A DNA stretch of 64,000 bases, taken from NCBI GenBank assembly GCA_903906365.1, contig CAIVKC010000069.1, positions 62,001 to 126,000 on the forward strand, written 5' to 3'. The notes under the pieces were generated by a model. That model was given only the letters and a program-made list of their open reading frames with translations, was not told where the DNA came from and did no database searches. How positions within the stretch are numbered: the stretch's first letter is position 1; every line of letters starts with the position of its first letter. Made by a program: the position numbers and the translations under genes. The stretch comes from an uncultured Bacteroidota bacterium. GTDB taxonomy: Bacteria; Bacteroidota; Bacteroidia; Chitinophagales; Chitinophagaceae. Shown here one piece after another: positions 20,308 through 29,355 of the stretch.

Positions 20308-20539
20308 GGCCATCCCTACAGGCGGGAAATTGACTTTCAAAGCCTTTGATCCGGCATCCGCCGAAGGGGAACGAACGAACAACCTGCAACAAAGCAATAC
20401 CCGCCTGAAACCGGCCGCCGGTATGCCCGGGAATACAACAAAGCGTGCAGTGGTTATTATTCTGTTTTACAAATATTCCGAATTGCTGTTTTTGCCTTAA
20501 TTTCGGGATTCGTTTTCAATAAAACCTACTTACAAAATT

Positions 20540-22159
20540 ATGGCTGAAGTTATTTTGATGCCCCGTTTGAGTGATACTATGACTGAAGGTGTTATAGCCG
20601 CATGGCATAAAAAAGTGGGCGACCAGGTGAAAAAAGGAGATCTGCTGGCAGAAGTGGAAACTGACAAGGCCACCATGGACCTTGAAAGTTACAAGGACGG
20701 CACCCTGCTTTTTACCGGTACAGAGAAAGGTGGGAAAATCCAGGTTAACGACCTGCTGGCCATTATCGGAACACCCGGCGAAGACATCTCCACTTTAATA
20801 CCGGGAGCTGCAAAAACACCCTCTGCCCAGCCTGCACCAGCCCCTTCCCCTGCTCCTGCAGCAGCACCTGTGGCTGAAGCGGTCAAATCCGACGAGGCCA
20901 TACTTATGCCCAGGCTGAGTGATACCATGACTGAAGGTGTGATCGCCGAATGGCATAAGAAAGTGGGTGAACAGGTAAAGAAAGGAGATGTGCTGGCTGA
21001 TATTGAAACCGATAAGGCCACCATGGAACTGGAAAGTTATAAGGAAGGGACCCTGCTGTATGTGGGGGCCAAAAAGGGAGAGAAAATAGTGGTAAATGAC
21101 CTGCTTGCCATCATAGGGGATGAAAAGAAGGTGGATGTACAAAAAATAATTGCTGCTTCAAAAAATACCCCGGTCGCCGGTGCTGCCCCTGCTGCACAGG
21201 CCCAGGCCCCGGCCCCCGGCCCGGAAGCAAAAGGGGGTCCTCAGGCCATGGCCCCTGCTCCCGGACAGGTGGCGGAAAACGGCAGGCTCAAAGCCTCCCC
21301 GCTGGCCAAGAAGCTGGCCGCCGAAAAGGGCATCGATATTTCCAGGGTGGCCGGAAGTGGTGACGGTGGAAGGGTCACCAAAAAGGATATAGACAACTTC
21401 ACCCCACAGAAGGTGGCTGCATCCGCCGCCGCACCTGCCCCTGCCGGTATTGCAGTGCCTTCAGTTACTTCCGGGGAGATCAGTTTTGAGGAAGTACCTG
21501 TTTCCCAGATGAGAAAGATTATTGCCAAACGCCTGGCAGAAAGCAAATTTACGGCCCCCCATTTTTATCTGACCATCAGCATAGATATGGATAATGCCGT
21601 TGCAAGCAGGGCCAAGCTCAATGAAGTATCCCCGGTAAAAATCTCATTTAATGACCTGGTGCTCAAAGCAACTGCGGTTGCCCTGAAAAAGCATCCTGCG
21701 GTAAACAGCAGCTGGCTGGGCGATAAAATAAGGATTAATCATCATGTGAATATCGGGGTGGCCGTTGCCGTGGAAGATGGCCTGCTGGTTCCCGTCGTGC
21801 GATTTGCAGATGGCAAGTCCTTGTCGCAGATAGCGGTTGAGGTGAAAGAATTCGCACAAAAAGCCAAGAATAAGAAGCTTCAGCCCAGTGACTGGGAAGG
21901 CAGTACCTTCACGATTTCCAATCTGGGTATGTTTGGCATAGATGAATTCACTGCCATAATCAATCCACCGGATGCCTGTATTCTGGCAATCAGCGCCATT
22001 CAGCAAATACCGGTAGTTAAGCAAGGGGCGGTGGTGCCCGGACAGGTCATGAAACTGACCCTGAGCTGCGACCACCGGGTAGTGGATGGAGCCACCGGTG
22101 CCGCATTCCTGCAGACGCTCAAGGGCCTGCTGGAAGAGCCGCTAAGACTGCTGATCTAG
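20540..22159 (+). CDS. pdhC: Pyruvate dehydrogenase complex E2, dihydrolipoamide acetyltransferase, two lipoyl domains
   Basis: E2 is the core of the pyruvate dehydrogenase complex and moves the acetyl group from lipoamide to CoA. The 539 residues contain two lipoyl domains that are near copies of each other (about 2-76 and 120-195), each with the DKATM motif whose Lys (residue 43 in the first) carries lipoate. Ala/Pro-rich linkers follow, then a peripheral subunit-binding domain (ASPLAKKLAAEKGIDISRV, about 252-287) and the catalytic domain with SCDHRVVDG near the end. Genes for E1 and E3 are not nearby. The motif content and the lipoyl type fit pyruvate rather than 2-oxoglutarate dehydrogenase, though the substrate is not proven. 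Confidence 0.93.
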   Translation: MAEVILMPRLSDTMTEGVIAAWHKKVGDQVKKGDLLAEVETDKATMDLESYKDGTLLFTGTEKGGKIQVNDLLAIIGTPGEDISTLIPGAAKTPSAQPAPAPSPAPAAAPVAEAVKSDEAILMPRLSDTMTEGVIAEWHKKVGEQVKKGDVLADIETDKATMELESYKEGTLLYVGAKKGEKIVVNDLLAIIGDEKKVDVQKIIAASKNTPVAGAAPAAQAQAPAPGPEAKGGPQAMAPAPGQVAENGRLKASPLAKKLAAEKGIDISRVAGSGDGGRVTKKDIDNFTPQKVAASAAAPAPAGIAVPSVTSGEISFEEVPVSQMRKIIAKRLAESKFTAPHFYLTISIDMDNAVASRAKLNEVSPVKISFNDLVLKATAVALKKHPAVNSSWLGDKIRINHHVNIGVAVAVEDGLLVPVVRFADGKSLSQIAVEVKEFAQKAKNKKLQPSDWEGSTFTISNLGMFGIDEFTAIINPPDACILAISAIQQIPVVKQGAVVPGQVMKLTLSCDHRVVDGATGAAFLQTLKGLLEEPLRLLI

Positions 22160-22207
22160 TCTGTTAAGCCCGGCATACAAAAAATTTAACAATAAAGACA
22201 TAAACCT

Positions 22208-22235
22208 AAAAGTCCTGCGTATACGCAGGACTTTT
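22208..22235 (+). terminator. Perfect 28-bp palindrome, likely terminator after the E2 gene
   Basis: AAAAGTCCTGCGTA is followed immediately by its exact reverse complement, 48 bp after the stop codon. A hairpin ending in CTTTTGCTTTT fits an intrinsic terminator for the E2 transcript. Because the arms are symmetric it would work similarly in both directions. Confidence 0.75.
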
Positions 22236-22502
22236 GCTTTTGAGTGTGCGAAGGAAACATGCAGTAAAACAAAGAATTAGAAAAATCCGATAAAATAGTA
22301 TACTTTTGCTTTAATTACATTCCTTTCTATCACCTTTCGTGACAACCTTCCTTCCGTGTAACCACTTTAGAAGGTAATTGATGAGCAGACAGGTTGTTTT
22401 CAAAATCCTTACAGCATTTATACAAGTAAAGCACAAGGTCTTACCGCTGGTACAGCTCAATGTTAGCCGTAGCCGGTTTTATTTCATTTAAAAAACAAAC
22501 AA
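22236..22502 (+). promoter_or_regulatory. Promoter and long 5' leader of the DEAD-box helicase gene
   Basis: TACTTTTG at 22301-22308 matches the Bacteroidota -7 box and leaves a leader of about 185-190 nt before the TTG start at 22503. No open frame fills it. Long leaders are typical of cold-induced RNA helicase mRNAs in other bacteria, so regulation through this leader is plausible but unproven. Confidence 0.5.
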
Positions 22503-23759
22503 TTGTCATTCGAAAATTTGCAACTCATTGAGCCCTTATTAAGGGCTGTGAAACAGGAAGGTTATACCCATCCTACTCCCATCCAGGAAAAATCCATACC
22601 CATTATTCTCAGCCGCAGGGACCTGCTCGGCTGCGCACAGACCGGAACCGGAAAAACGGCAGCATTTGCCATTCCGATGTTACAGATTCTGCACCAGGAA
22701 AAGTCATTGCCAAACAATACACGCGGTATCAAGGCCCTGATCCTGACGCCAACCCGTGAACTGGCCATTCAGATCGAAGAAAGTTTTGCCGCCTATGGCA
22801 AATATGCCGGTCTTCGTCACACGGTAATATTCGGGGGCGTTCCACAGGGAAGGCAAACCCAGATCCTTCAGCGCGGCGTGGATATCCTGGTAGCCACACC
22901 AGGCCGTTTGCTTGACCTGATTGACCAGGGTTATATCAGCCTTCGCGAGATACAGCTTTTTGTGCTCGATGAGGCAGACCGCATGCTTGACATGGGTTTT
23001 GTCCATGACGTCAGGAAGATTGTTTCCAAATTGCCGCAGAAAAGGCAGACCCTTTTCTTCTCGGCAACCATGCCGCCGGAAATTCAGAAACTGGCAAATA
23101 CCATTCTGGTCAACCCGGAAAAAGTAGAGGTTACCCCGGTTTCCTCCACGGCAGATACCATACAGCAACAGCTTTACTTTGTCGAAAAGAAAGATAAAAA
23201 ATCATTGTTGCTTCATTTGCTAAAAAACAATGCCATAAATACGGCACTGGTTTTTACCAGGACCAAACACGGCGCAGACAAGGTGGCCCAGGAACTGAAC
23301 CGGGCCGGAGTGCGTGCGGAAGCCATTCATGGAAACAAATCACAAAATGCACGTCAGGCTGCATTATCAAACTTCAAAAACCAGCAGACAAGGGTATTGG
23401 TGGCAACCGACATCGCCGCCAGGGGTATAGATATTGATGAACTTTCCCATGTCATCAACTACGAATTGCCCAATGTACCTGAAACCTATGTGCACAGGAT
23501 CGGAAGAACCGGAAGGGCGGGCGCCAGCGGTATTGCCCTGTCCTTTTGTGACCAGGAGGAAAAGGAATTTCTCAGGGATATACATAAAGTCATCCTGAAA
23601 TCCATACCCGTGGTAGAGGATCATCCCTTTCCCATGAGCAATACCTCATTGGTCCAATATCCTTCGATGCACAAAAAGCCGGTAAACCAGCGGAACAGTT
23701 CTTCCAACGGTTACAGGGGCGTACAACGTTCCTGGTCGGGCAGTCAAAGAAATCATTGA
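22503..23759 (+). CDS. RhlE-type DEAD-box RNA helicase
   Basis: This ATP-dependent RNA helicase (418 residues) probably remodels structured RNA or ribosome precursors. The motifs appear in order: Q motif ([12 protein letters not shown]), AQTGTGKT (residues about 45-52), PTREL, GG, TPGR, DEAD ([11 protein letters not shown]), SAT, then ARGIDI and [10 protein letters not shown] in the second RecA domain. A short basic, Ser- and Asn-rich tail (from about 395) ends the protein. The subfamily call RhlE is by overall layout. It starts at TTG (22503), where MSFENL gives the usual N-terminus, and is preceded by a long untranslated leader. Confidence 0.93.
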   Translation: MSFENLQLIEPLLRAVKQEGYTHPTPIQEKSIPIILSRRDLLGCAQTGTGKTAAFAIPMLQILHQEKSLPNNTRGIKALILTPTRELAIQIEESFAAYGKYAGLRHTVIFGGVPQGRQTQILQRGVDILVATPGRLLDLIDQGYISLREIQLFVLDEADRMLDMGFVHDVRKIVSKLPQKRQTLFFSATMPPEIQKLANTILVNPEKVEVTPVSSTADTIQQQLYFVEKKDKKSLLLHLLKNNAINTALVFTRTKHGADKVAQELNRAGVRAEAIHGNKSQNARQAALSNFKNQQTRVLVATDIAARGIDIDELSHVINYELPNVPETYVHRIGRTGRAGASGIALSFCDQEEKEFLRDIHKVILKSIPVVEDHPFPMSNTSLVQYPSMHKKPVNQRNSSSNGYRGVQRSWSGSQRNH

Positions 23760-23780
23760 TTCCAAACCTGTTTTCATAAT

Positions 23781-23812
23781 AAAAAAAGTCCAGCACAGGC
23801 GGGACTTTTTTT
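23781..23812 (+). terminator. Intrinsic terminator after the DEAD-box helicase gene
   Basis: An 11-bp perfect stem (AAAAAAAGTCC with GGACTTTTTTT) with a 10-base loop stands 21 bp after the stop codon and ends in a run of T. The rest of the spacer up to 24061 shows nothing else I can identify. Confidence 0.85.
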
Positions 23813-24061
23813 ATTTCCGGGCTACCAACCCAAGCAAGCAATCCGGGAGTGTTCAACCCTTTCCCCAGTAAAAACCATTCCTGGCTACCTGGAAAATATA
23901 GGGAGTTCGGGGCGGGTCAAAAATATGCCAGGACCTTAAAGGAGCTAACTTTACCCTGGGGGCAACATAGCGGGATATCCATGATGGACATATAACCTCC
24001 GGACTTACGCCCATTCCCCTTACCCTTTGGGGTCCGGATCATTAAAAAAAAGGATTTGATC

Positions 24062-24859
24062 ATGAAAATTGTCTGCCTGGTCGTTTTGGTACTGGCCTGC
24101 GGGAGCCTAAGGGCTGCTTCGGATTCAGGGATAAATAAGATATTGAGCAGGGAAACCTATGAAAAACTATTCCCTAATCACCATGCCATCTATAGTTACA
24201 GGAACCTGATAAAGGCTGCGGCGGCATTTCCGGGCTTCGCCAATGAAGGAAGTCTGGAAACCCGGCTGGGAGAGCTGGCGGCCTTTTTTGCAAACATAGC
24301 CCACGAAACAACGGGAGGATGGTCGCTGGCAAAGGGCGGCCCCTATGTATGGGGGCTATACTACACCGAGGAGCAGGCCTGTAAAGATGGCCACTGCGTG
24401 CAATATAATACGGCCGGCACCAGCAGTTACCTGCCCGTTGAGGGAAAATCCTATTTTGGCAGGGGGCCTATTCAGCTGACTTATGCCTACAATTATGGAC
24501 TGGCCGGAGAGGAACTGGGGCTTCCGCTGTTGAAAAACCCGGAATTGGTATCCAGCGATGGGGTCATTGCCTTTAAAACCGCCCTTTGGTTTTGGATGAG
24601 GGCCCAAAAACCCAAACCTTCCTGTCATGACGTCATCTGCGGTAACTGGAAGCCCGCCGAGGAAGACCTCAAACTAAACCGCAGACCGGGCTTTGGCATG
24701 ATCATCAACATCATCAACGGCGGGCTGGAATGCAACACCACCGATCCGGGTCTCCAGGTCAAACGGGAGGAACGGATTGGTTTTTATAAATGGTTTGCTC
24801 AGATACTCCATATACAGGTACCGGATAACTGTGACTGTAAGGGAATGACCTCCTACTGA
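24062..24859 (+). CDS. Secreted GH19-family chitinase
   Basis: GH19 enzymes cleave chitin or related beta-1,4-GlcNAc chains with inversion. The 265-residue protein starts at the ATG at 24062 with an export signal (MKIVCLVVLVLACGSLRA); cleavage after LRA or lipid attachment at the Cys after VLA are both possible. The catalytic domain fills the rest: AHETTGGW contains the general-acid Glu, followed by KSYFGRGPIQLTYAYNYG and FGMIINIINGGLEC, all standard GH19 segments. Four or more Cys near the middle and end may form disulfides. No carbohydrate-binding module or type IX sorting domain is attached. It stands alone. Confidence 0.9.
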   Translation: MKIVCLVVLVLACGSLRAASDSGINKILSRETYEKLFPNHHAIYSYRNLIKAAAAFPGFANEGSLETRLGELAAFFANIAHETTGGWSLAKGGPYVWGLYYTEEQACKDGHCVQYNTAGTSSYLPVEGKSYFGRGPIQLTYAYNYGLAGEELGLPLLKNPELVSSDGVIAFKTALWFWMRAQKPKPSCHDVICGNWKPAEEDLKLNRRPGFGMIINIINGGLECNTTDPGLQVKREERIGFYKWFAQILHIQVPDNCDCKGMTSY

Positions 24860-24936
24860 AGGATCAGCCAACCAGGGGGCGACCCGCTTCAATAAGTGAA
24901 TAATTGTATAAATTACAGAGGTAAAATCTTCCCAAG

Positions 24937-25317
24937 ATGGAACTCAGCAACGCACTGAACTGGTTTGAAATTCCAGTGGCAGATTTCGATCGCGCCAAAA
25001 AATTTTACGAAACTATTTTTGACTACCAGATGCCTGAAAACAGGATGGGACCTACGCGGATGGGTTTTTTCCTTTATGACTTTAAGGGTGGAAAGGTCGG
25101 AGGTGCCATTTGCGAAGGTCCCAATTACCAGCCTTCACGCCAGGGATCGCTCGTGTATTTTAACTGCCAGCCTGATTTGCAGGTGGTGCTCGACAGGGTG
25201 GAAAAAGCCGGAGGAGAGATTCTTACCAGAAAATCCCAGCTGTCCCCTGATCTGGGTTACATCGCCTATATTACTGATTCTGAAAACAACCGCATTGCAC
25301 TTCATTCCATGGGATAA
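24937..25317 (+). CDS. VOC-superfamily (glyoxalase-fold) protein
   Basis: The 126 residues form one vicinal-oxygen-chelate unit: NWFEIPVADFDRAKKFYETI at the N-terminus, VYFNCQPDLQVVLDRVEKAGG in the middle, and DLGYIAYITDSENNRIALHS at the end, where the Glu/Asp and His positions usually bind the metal. Members of this subgroup are usually annotated as putative lyases or bleomycin-resistance-like proteins, and the substrate is unknown. The gene lies 73 bp before the UbiA-PKS run, so a role in that pathway (for example ring modification) is possible but not shown. Confidence 0.85.
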   Translation: MELSNALNWFEIPVADFDRAKKFYETIFDYQMPENRMGPTRMGFFLYDFKGGKVGGAICEGPNYQPSRQGSLVYFNCQPDLQVVLDRVEKAGGEILTRKSQLSPDLGYIAYITDSENNRIALHSMG

Positions 25318-25390
25318 CAGGAAACGCGAATCGGAACCCCGGCAGGGACGCCCGTTAATTGTTAGCCCGATAAATTTTTGCCTTCTCCAG

Positions 25391-26245
25391 ATGATTAAAC
25401 GTTCGACTTTTCAGCTGCTGCGCATTCATTTTTCCTTTTTTCTGATGCCGGTTTACTGGTTTGCCATCAGTCAGATTGAGCATAAGAACTGGCCCCGCGC
25501 GATCCTCATCTTCATTATTTTGCACCTGCTTGTATATCCTGCCAGCAACGGTTATAATAGCTATATGGACCGGGATCAGGGAAGTATCGGCGGCTTAAAA
25601 AATCCCTCCCTTCCCACCAGGCAGCTTTTCTGGATTTCACTGGGGATGGATATTGCGGCCGTCTGCCTGGGACTGTTTATAAGCCCCTATTTTACGGCCG
25701 GCCTCACCGCCTATATTCTTGCCTCCCGGGCTTACAGTTACAGGGGGATCCGCCTAAAAAGCCATCCGGTCACCGGGTACCTCACCGTCGTCCTATTCCA
25801 GGGGGCGCTGACTTTTTTCCTGGTTTATCATGGCGCCCAGTATGGCCTCACCCTCAATGTGCCCCCTGAAGGCATGCTGGCCAGTTCCCTGCTGGTGGGT
25901 GGATTCTATCCGCTCACGCAGATTTACCAGCATGAGGCCGATCTTAAGGACGGGGTGAAAACCATCAGTTACCTGTTGGGGTACCGGGGAACTTTTGTGT
26001 ATGCGGCCCTTGTTTATAGCCTGGCTTTTGGGGTACTGTCCTATTACCTGCTTTCCTCCCTAGAAATAAATGAATTTTTTGTCCTGGCAACCGCTATGAT
26101 TCCCGTTATCGTTTATTTTCTAATATGGGCTGCCCAGGTCTGGAAAGACAAATCTAAAGCAGATTATGAACATACCATGCGTATGAATATAATCGCTGCC
26201 ACCTGCACCAACCTGGGGTTTATTGCCGTTCAGGTCATGCAATAG
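25391..26245 (+). CDS. UbiA-family prenyltransferase of the type III PKS locus
   Basis: UbiA enzymes are membrane-embedded and attach isoprenyl groups to aromatic acceptors. The 284-residue protein has about eight helices. The first Asp-rich motif is NSYMDRDQGSIGG near residue 55, matching NxxxDxxxD; the second, HEADLKDGVKT near residue 180, is a variant of DxxxD. The frame is open further upstream, but that part overlaps the VOC gene in another frame, and MIKRSTFQLLRIHFSFF is the natural N-terminus. It lies 61 bp before the type III PKS gene, so its acceptor could be the PKS product; this is inference from position. Confidence 0.85.
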   Translation: MIKRSTFQLLRIHFSFFLMPVYWFAISQIEHKNWPRAILIFIILHLLVYPASNGYNSYMDRDQGSIGGLKNPSLPTRQLFWISLGMDIAAVCLGLFISPYFTAGLTAYILASRAYSYRGIRLKSHPVTGYLTVVLFQGALTFFLVYHGAQYGLTLNVPPEGMLASSLLVGGFYPLTQIYQHEADLKDGVKTISYLLGYRGTFVYAALVYSLAFGVLSYYLLSSLEINEFFVLATAMIPVIVYFLIWAAQVWKDKSKADYEHTMRMNIIAATCTNLGFIAVQVMQ

Positions 26246-26306
26246 CAGGTATATCCCATCCAATATGAAGCATGTTTCGTAAATTAACCTGACAGAAAAT
26301 ACTATT

Positions 26307-27395
26307 TTGAGTAAAATTATTTCAATAGGAAAAGCGGTTCCTGCATTCAGGCATAACCAGGAAGACATTCTGAATTTCATGCAGAAGGTGTTTGCCATGG
26401 AGGAAACCGACAACAGGAAATTAAGATTCCTTTACCACCAGAGTGCTATAAGCCACCGTTTTTCTGTAATAGGCGATTATAGCCGGCCCGTCAACGAATG
26501 GAAATTCTACCCGCAATCCGAGCACCTCGAACCATTCCCCTCCCTTGAACTCAGAATGGTCCATTATCAAAAGCACGCTGCGGCCCTTTCGGTAGATGCC
26601 ATCAGGAATTGCATTTCCGGGAAAATCCAGCCAAAAGACATTACTCATCTTATCACGGTCAGTTGTACCGGCATGAGTGCGCCAGGCCTTGATCTGCAGG
26701 TTGTTGAACTGATGGATCTTCCAAAAAATATTTTCCGGACCTCTATCAATTTCATGGGATGTTACGCTGCCATACATGCCCTGAAACTGGCTGATGTAAT
26801 CTGCAGGTCCACCAGGGGCGCCCGTGTTATAGTCGTATGTACCGAATTATGTACCCTGCATTTTCAGCGGGAACCCACCATGGACAATATTGCATCCAGC
26901 CTCCTTTTCGGGGATGGATCTGCAGCCGCTCTGATTACCAGCGGCGAAGGGGGAGCCAAAGGCATATCCATCTGTGATTTCTATTCCGAAATTTCACCAA
27001 AAGGGAAAAAGGATATGGCGTGGGAACTCTCTTCCTCCGGTTTCCTGATGACCCTGAGCGGTTACATTCCTGACCTCATTGAAGAGGATTTCGAATCCCT
27101 TACCGGCCGAGCACTGAAACAAAATAACCTGACCTGCCAGGAGATAACGCACTGGTGTATGCATCCCGGCGGGAAAAAAATCCTGGAAGCCATACACAAA
27201 AGCCTTCATTTTTCAGGGGGAGAACTGGAAGACAGCTATGAGGTCCTGAAGGAATACGGCAATATGTCCAGCCCCAGTATCCTGTTTGTACTGGAAAAAA
27301 TCATGAATAAACTCGATTATAATAAGCCAAATACCATTTTTGGTGCAGCTTTCGGCCCGGGTTTAACCATGGAAACCTTCCTGGCCAAAACGTAA
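26307..27395 (+). CDS. Type III polyketide synthase (chalcone synthase-like)
   Basis: This soluble homodimeric-type ketosynthase uses acyl-CoA starters and malonyl-CoA to build resorcinol, pyrone or related rings. The 362 residues carry the complete Cys-His-Asn triad: Cys152 in NFMGCYAAIHA, His286 in CMHPGGKK, and Asn319 in YGNMSSPSIL. The end GAAFGPGLTMETFLAK is the classical chalcone synthase C-terminal segment. Translation probably starts at TTG, as no ATG precedes MSKIISIGKAVPAFRH in frame. It is the core gene of the run UbiA-PKS-methyltransferase-oxidoreductase. The starter unit cannot be read from sequence; a fatty acyl starter is likely by analogy with other bacterial enzymes. Confidence 0.95.
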   Translation: MSKIISIGKAVPAFRHNQEDILNFMQKVFAMEETDNRKLRFLYHQSAISHRFSVIGDYSRPVNEWKFYPQSEHLEPFPSLELRMVHYQKHAAALSVDAIRNCISGKIQPKDITHLITVSCTGMSAPGLDLQVVELMDLPKNIFRTSINFMGCYAAIHALKLADVICRSTRGARVIVVCTELCTLHFQREPTMDNIASSLLFGDGSAAALITSGEGGAKGISICDFYSEISPKGKKDMAWELSSSGFLMTLSGYIPDLIEEDFESLTGRALKQNNLTCQEITHWCMHPGGKKILEAIHKSLHFSGGELEDSYEVLKEYGNMSSPSILFVLEKIMNKLDYNKPNTIFGAAFGPGLTMETFLAKT

Positions 27396-27468
27396 TCGGA
27401 ATGGCAGGGATCGGGCCCTGCTTTTATGGACCCGGTTGCCCCCCTCCTTTCCAAATCAACGCTGACAC

Positions 27469-28170
27469 ATGGATTTTTCAACACGTTCATATCAAACAGA
27501 GTTACTGGATGACCCGAAGGTCCCGGCGGACGATATTGTGCAAAACATGAAAGAGCTTGATTTCATCAATACTTTCCTGGGTGGTCATGCAGTAACCCTG
27601 AGCGGGTTCAGGAACCTGTTAACCGGTCAACGGGAAATAACTGTTTGCGAAATTGGCTGCGGGGGGGCTGATAATTTGATGGCCTTAAGGAAATGGACCC
27701 TCTCCCATGGGATTTCAGCAAGATTCATTGGTATAGATATCAATCCACACTGCCTGGAAGTGGCTAGAAGGAGATTTCCTACAGACTGCGGGGAGTTCAT
27801 TTTATCCGATTACCAACAGGTGGACTTTGGGGATCAAAAGCCGGACCTCCTGTTTTCGTCGCTTTTTTGTCACCATTTTACCCAGGAGCAGTTGCTGATC
27901 ATGCTTCAATGGATGAGGGATAACTCAACAATCGGGTTTTTCATTAATGACCTGCACCGGCATCCATTCGCCTACTATTCCATACGCGCGCTGACAGGTC
28001 TTTTCTCCAGGTCCTACCTGGTAAAAAATGACGCACCACTTTCCGTGCTGAGGGGATTTACCAAAAAGGAATGGGATGGCCTTCTGCAGGATTCTGGAAT
28101 CAGGCATTATTGCCTGCAGTGGAAATGGGCCTTCAGGTGGCTGATAACGGTAAAGCATATTGATGTATGA
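27469..28170 (+). CDS. SAM-dependent methyltransferase of the type III PKS locus
   Basis: The 233 residues are a class I methyltransferase: the glycine-rich SAM loop is VCEIGCGGADNL near residue 55, followed by the acidic end of strand 2 (FIGIDINPHCLE) and the segment DLLFSSLFCHHFTQEQ. A conserved N-terminal region ends in DDIVQNMKELDFIN. Its stop overlaps the start of the FAD oxidoreductase gene by four bases (ATGA), so the two are co-translated. The likely role is methylation of the polyketide ring carbon or a hydroxyl group, by analogy with the streptomycete phenolic-lipid operon (srsA-srsB-srsC), although SrsB belongs to a different methyltransferase family. Confidence 0.88.
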   Translation: MDFSTRSYQTELLDDPKVPADDIVQNMKELDFINTFLGGHAVTLSGFRNLLTGQREITVCEIGCGGADNLMALRKWTLSHGISARFIGIDINPHCLEVARRRFPTDCGEFILSDYQQVDFGDQKPDLLFSSLFCHHFTQEQLLIMLQWMRDNSTIGFFINDLHRHPFAYYSIRALTGLFSRSYLVKNDAPLSVLRGFTKKEWDGLLQDSGIRHYCLQWKWAFRWLITVKHIDV

Positions 28171-29348
28171 ATAAACAATCAGTATCTATGGAAGGAAAAC
28201 CCGGGAGTGGCCCGCCGAACCGGTTTACGGATGCTGTCATTGCCGGTGGCGGGCTGGCCGGACTGGCGCTTTCCATACAACTGGCCAGGGCCGGATACAG
28301 TGTGGTACTGTTTGAGAAGGAAAAGTATCCATTTCATAAAGTGTGTGGTGAATATATCAGCCTGGAAAGCTGGAATTTTCTGGAAGAACTTGGATTGCCC
28401 CTCAGCGACTGGAAACTGCCGGTCATAAAAAGACTGATGGTCTCATCGCCGAACGGAAGGGTGCTCAGCCAGGACCTTCCATTGGGTGGTTTTGGGATCA
28501 GCCGGTTCAAACTGGATGCCTGCCTGGCCGACATAGCCCGCCAGGCAGGAGTGTGCGTTATGGAAGAGGCCAGGGTTACAGATATCCATTTCCAAGACTC
28601 CTTGTTTTCAGTCCAGGCGGCAGGAACAGTATACCAGGCAAAAATAGCCTGCGGCACTTTTGGAAAGAGAAGTAACCTCGATATCAGATGGAAAAGAAAA
28701 TTTGTTGAACCGGCCCCCGGCAAACTCAATAATTACGTGGGCGTAAAATATCATATTGAAATATCTTTTCCCCAGGATTTGATTGCCCTGCATAATTTCG
28801 AAAACGGTTACTGTGGAATTTCAAGGATCGAAGATAATCGCTATTGCCTCTGTTATCTAACCACCGCTGCTAATCTTAAAAGGTGCGGCAATTCCATCAA
28901 AAAGATGGAGGAACAGATAGTGAGAAAGAACCCGCTGCTGGAGGAGATATTTTCAACAGCGAATTTCCTGTACGGGCAGCCACTGACTATTTCCCAGATC
29001 AGTTTTGCAAAAAAGACCCAGATTGAAGATCATGTGCTTTTAATCGGCGATGCCGCGGGTTCCATCACCCCTTTATGCGGCAATGGAATGAGTATGGCCC
29101 TGCATGGCAGTAAGGTCTGCTTTACCCTTATTGACCAATTTCTGCAGAACCGGATTACACGCGACCAAATGGAACAACAATACCGCGATACTTGGAATAG
29201 GCTCTTCGGAAATCGCCTGCAGACTGGAAGGATCATACAGCGATTTTTTGGTAACCGGATACTGACAAACTTTTTATTGAAAATCATGAAGCCATTCCCC
29301 AAATTAGTTACATATTTGATACGACAAACCCACGGCGATCCATATTGA
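28167..29348 (+). CDS. FAD-dependent oxidoreductase of the type III PKS locus
   Basis: This 393-residue flavoprotein has the N-terminal dinucleotide-binding motif VIAGGGLAGLALSIQLARAG (about 23-42), the segment KYPFHKVCGEYIS typical of the geranylgeranyl reductase / aromatic hydroxylase superfamily, and the second FAD motif LLIGDAAGSITPLCGNGMSM near residue 290. It could hydroxylate the polyketide ring to a quinol or quinone, or reduce an isoprenyl chain; both fit the superfamily and the prenyltransferase neighbour. It overlaps the methyltransferase by four bases and precedes the DUF5723 gene by 7 bp. Confidence 0.9.
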   Translation: MNKQSVSMEGKPGSGPPNRFTDAVIAGGGLAGLALSIQLARAGYSVVLFEKEKYPFHKVCGEYISLESWNFLEELGLPLSDWKLPVIKRLMVSSPNGRVLSQDLPLGGFGISRFKLDACLADIARQAGVCVMEEARVTDIHFQDSLFSVQAAGTVYQAKIACGTFGKRSNLDIRWKRKFVEPAPGKLNNYVGVKYHIEISFPQDLIALHNFENGYCGISRIEDNRYCLCYLTTAANLKRCGNSIKKMEEQIVRKNPLLEEIFSTANFLYGQPLTISQISFAKKTQIEDHVLLIGDAAGSITPLCGNGMSMALHGSKVCFTLIDQFLQNRITRDQMEQQYRDTWNRLFGNRLQTGRIIQRFFGNRILTNFLLKIMKPFPKLVTYLIRQTHGDPY

Positions 29349-29355
29349 GGACTTT

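Noticed and set aside
20560-21110. Repeat array in the E2 gene
   Set aside because: The near-identical DNA segments are the two lipoyl domains of E2, a normal feature of the family.
24965-25390. Upstream extension of the UbiA frame
   Set aside because: It overlaps the VOC gene in another frame; the UbiA family is about 285 residues and starts naturally at 25391.
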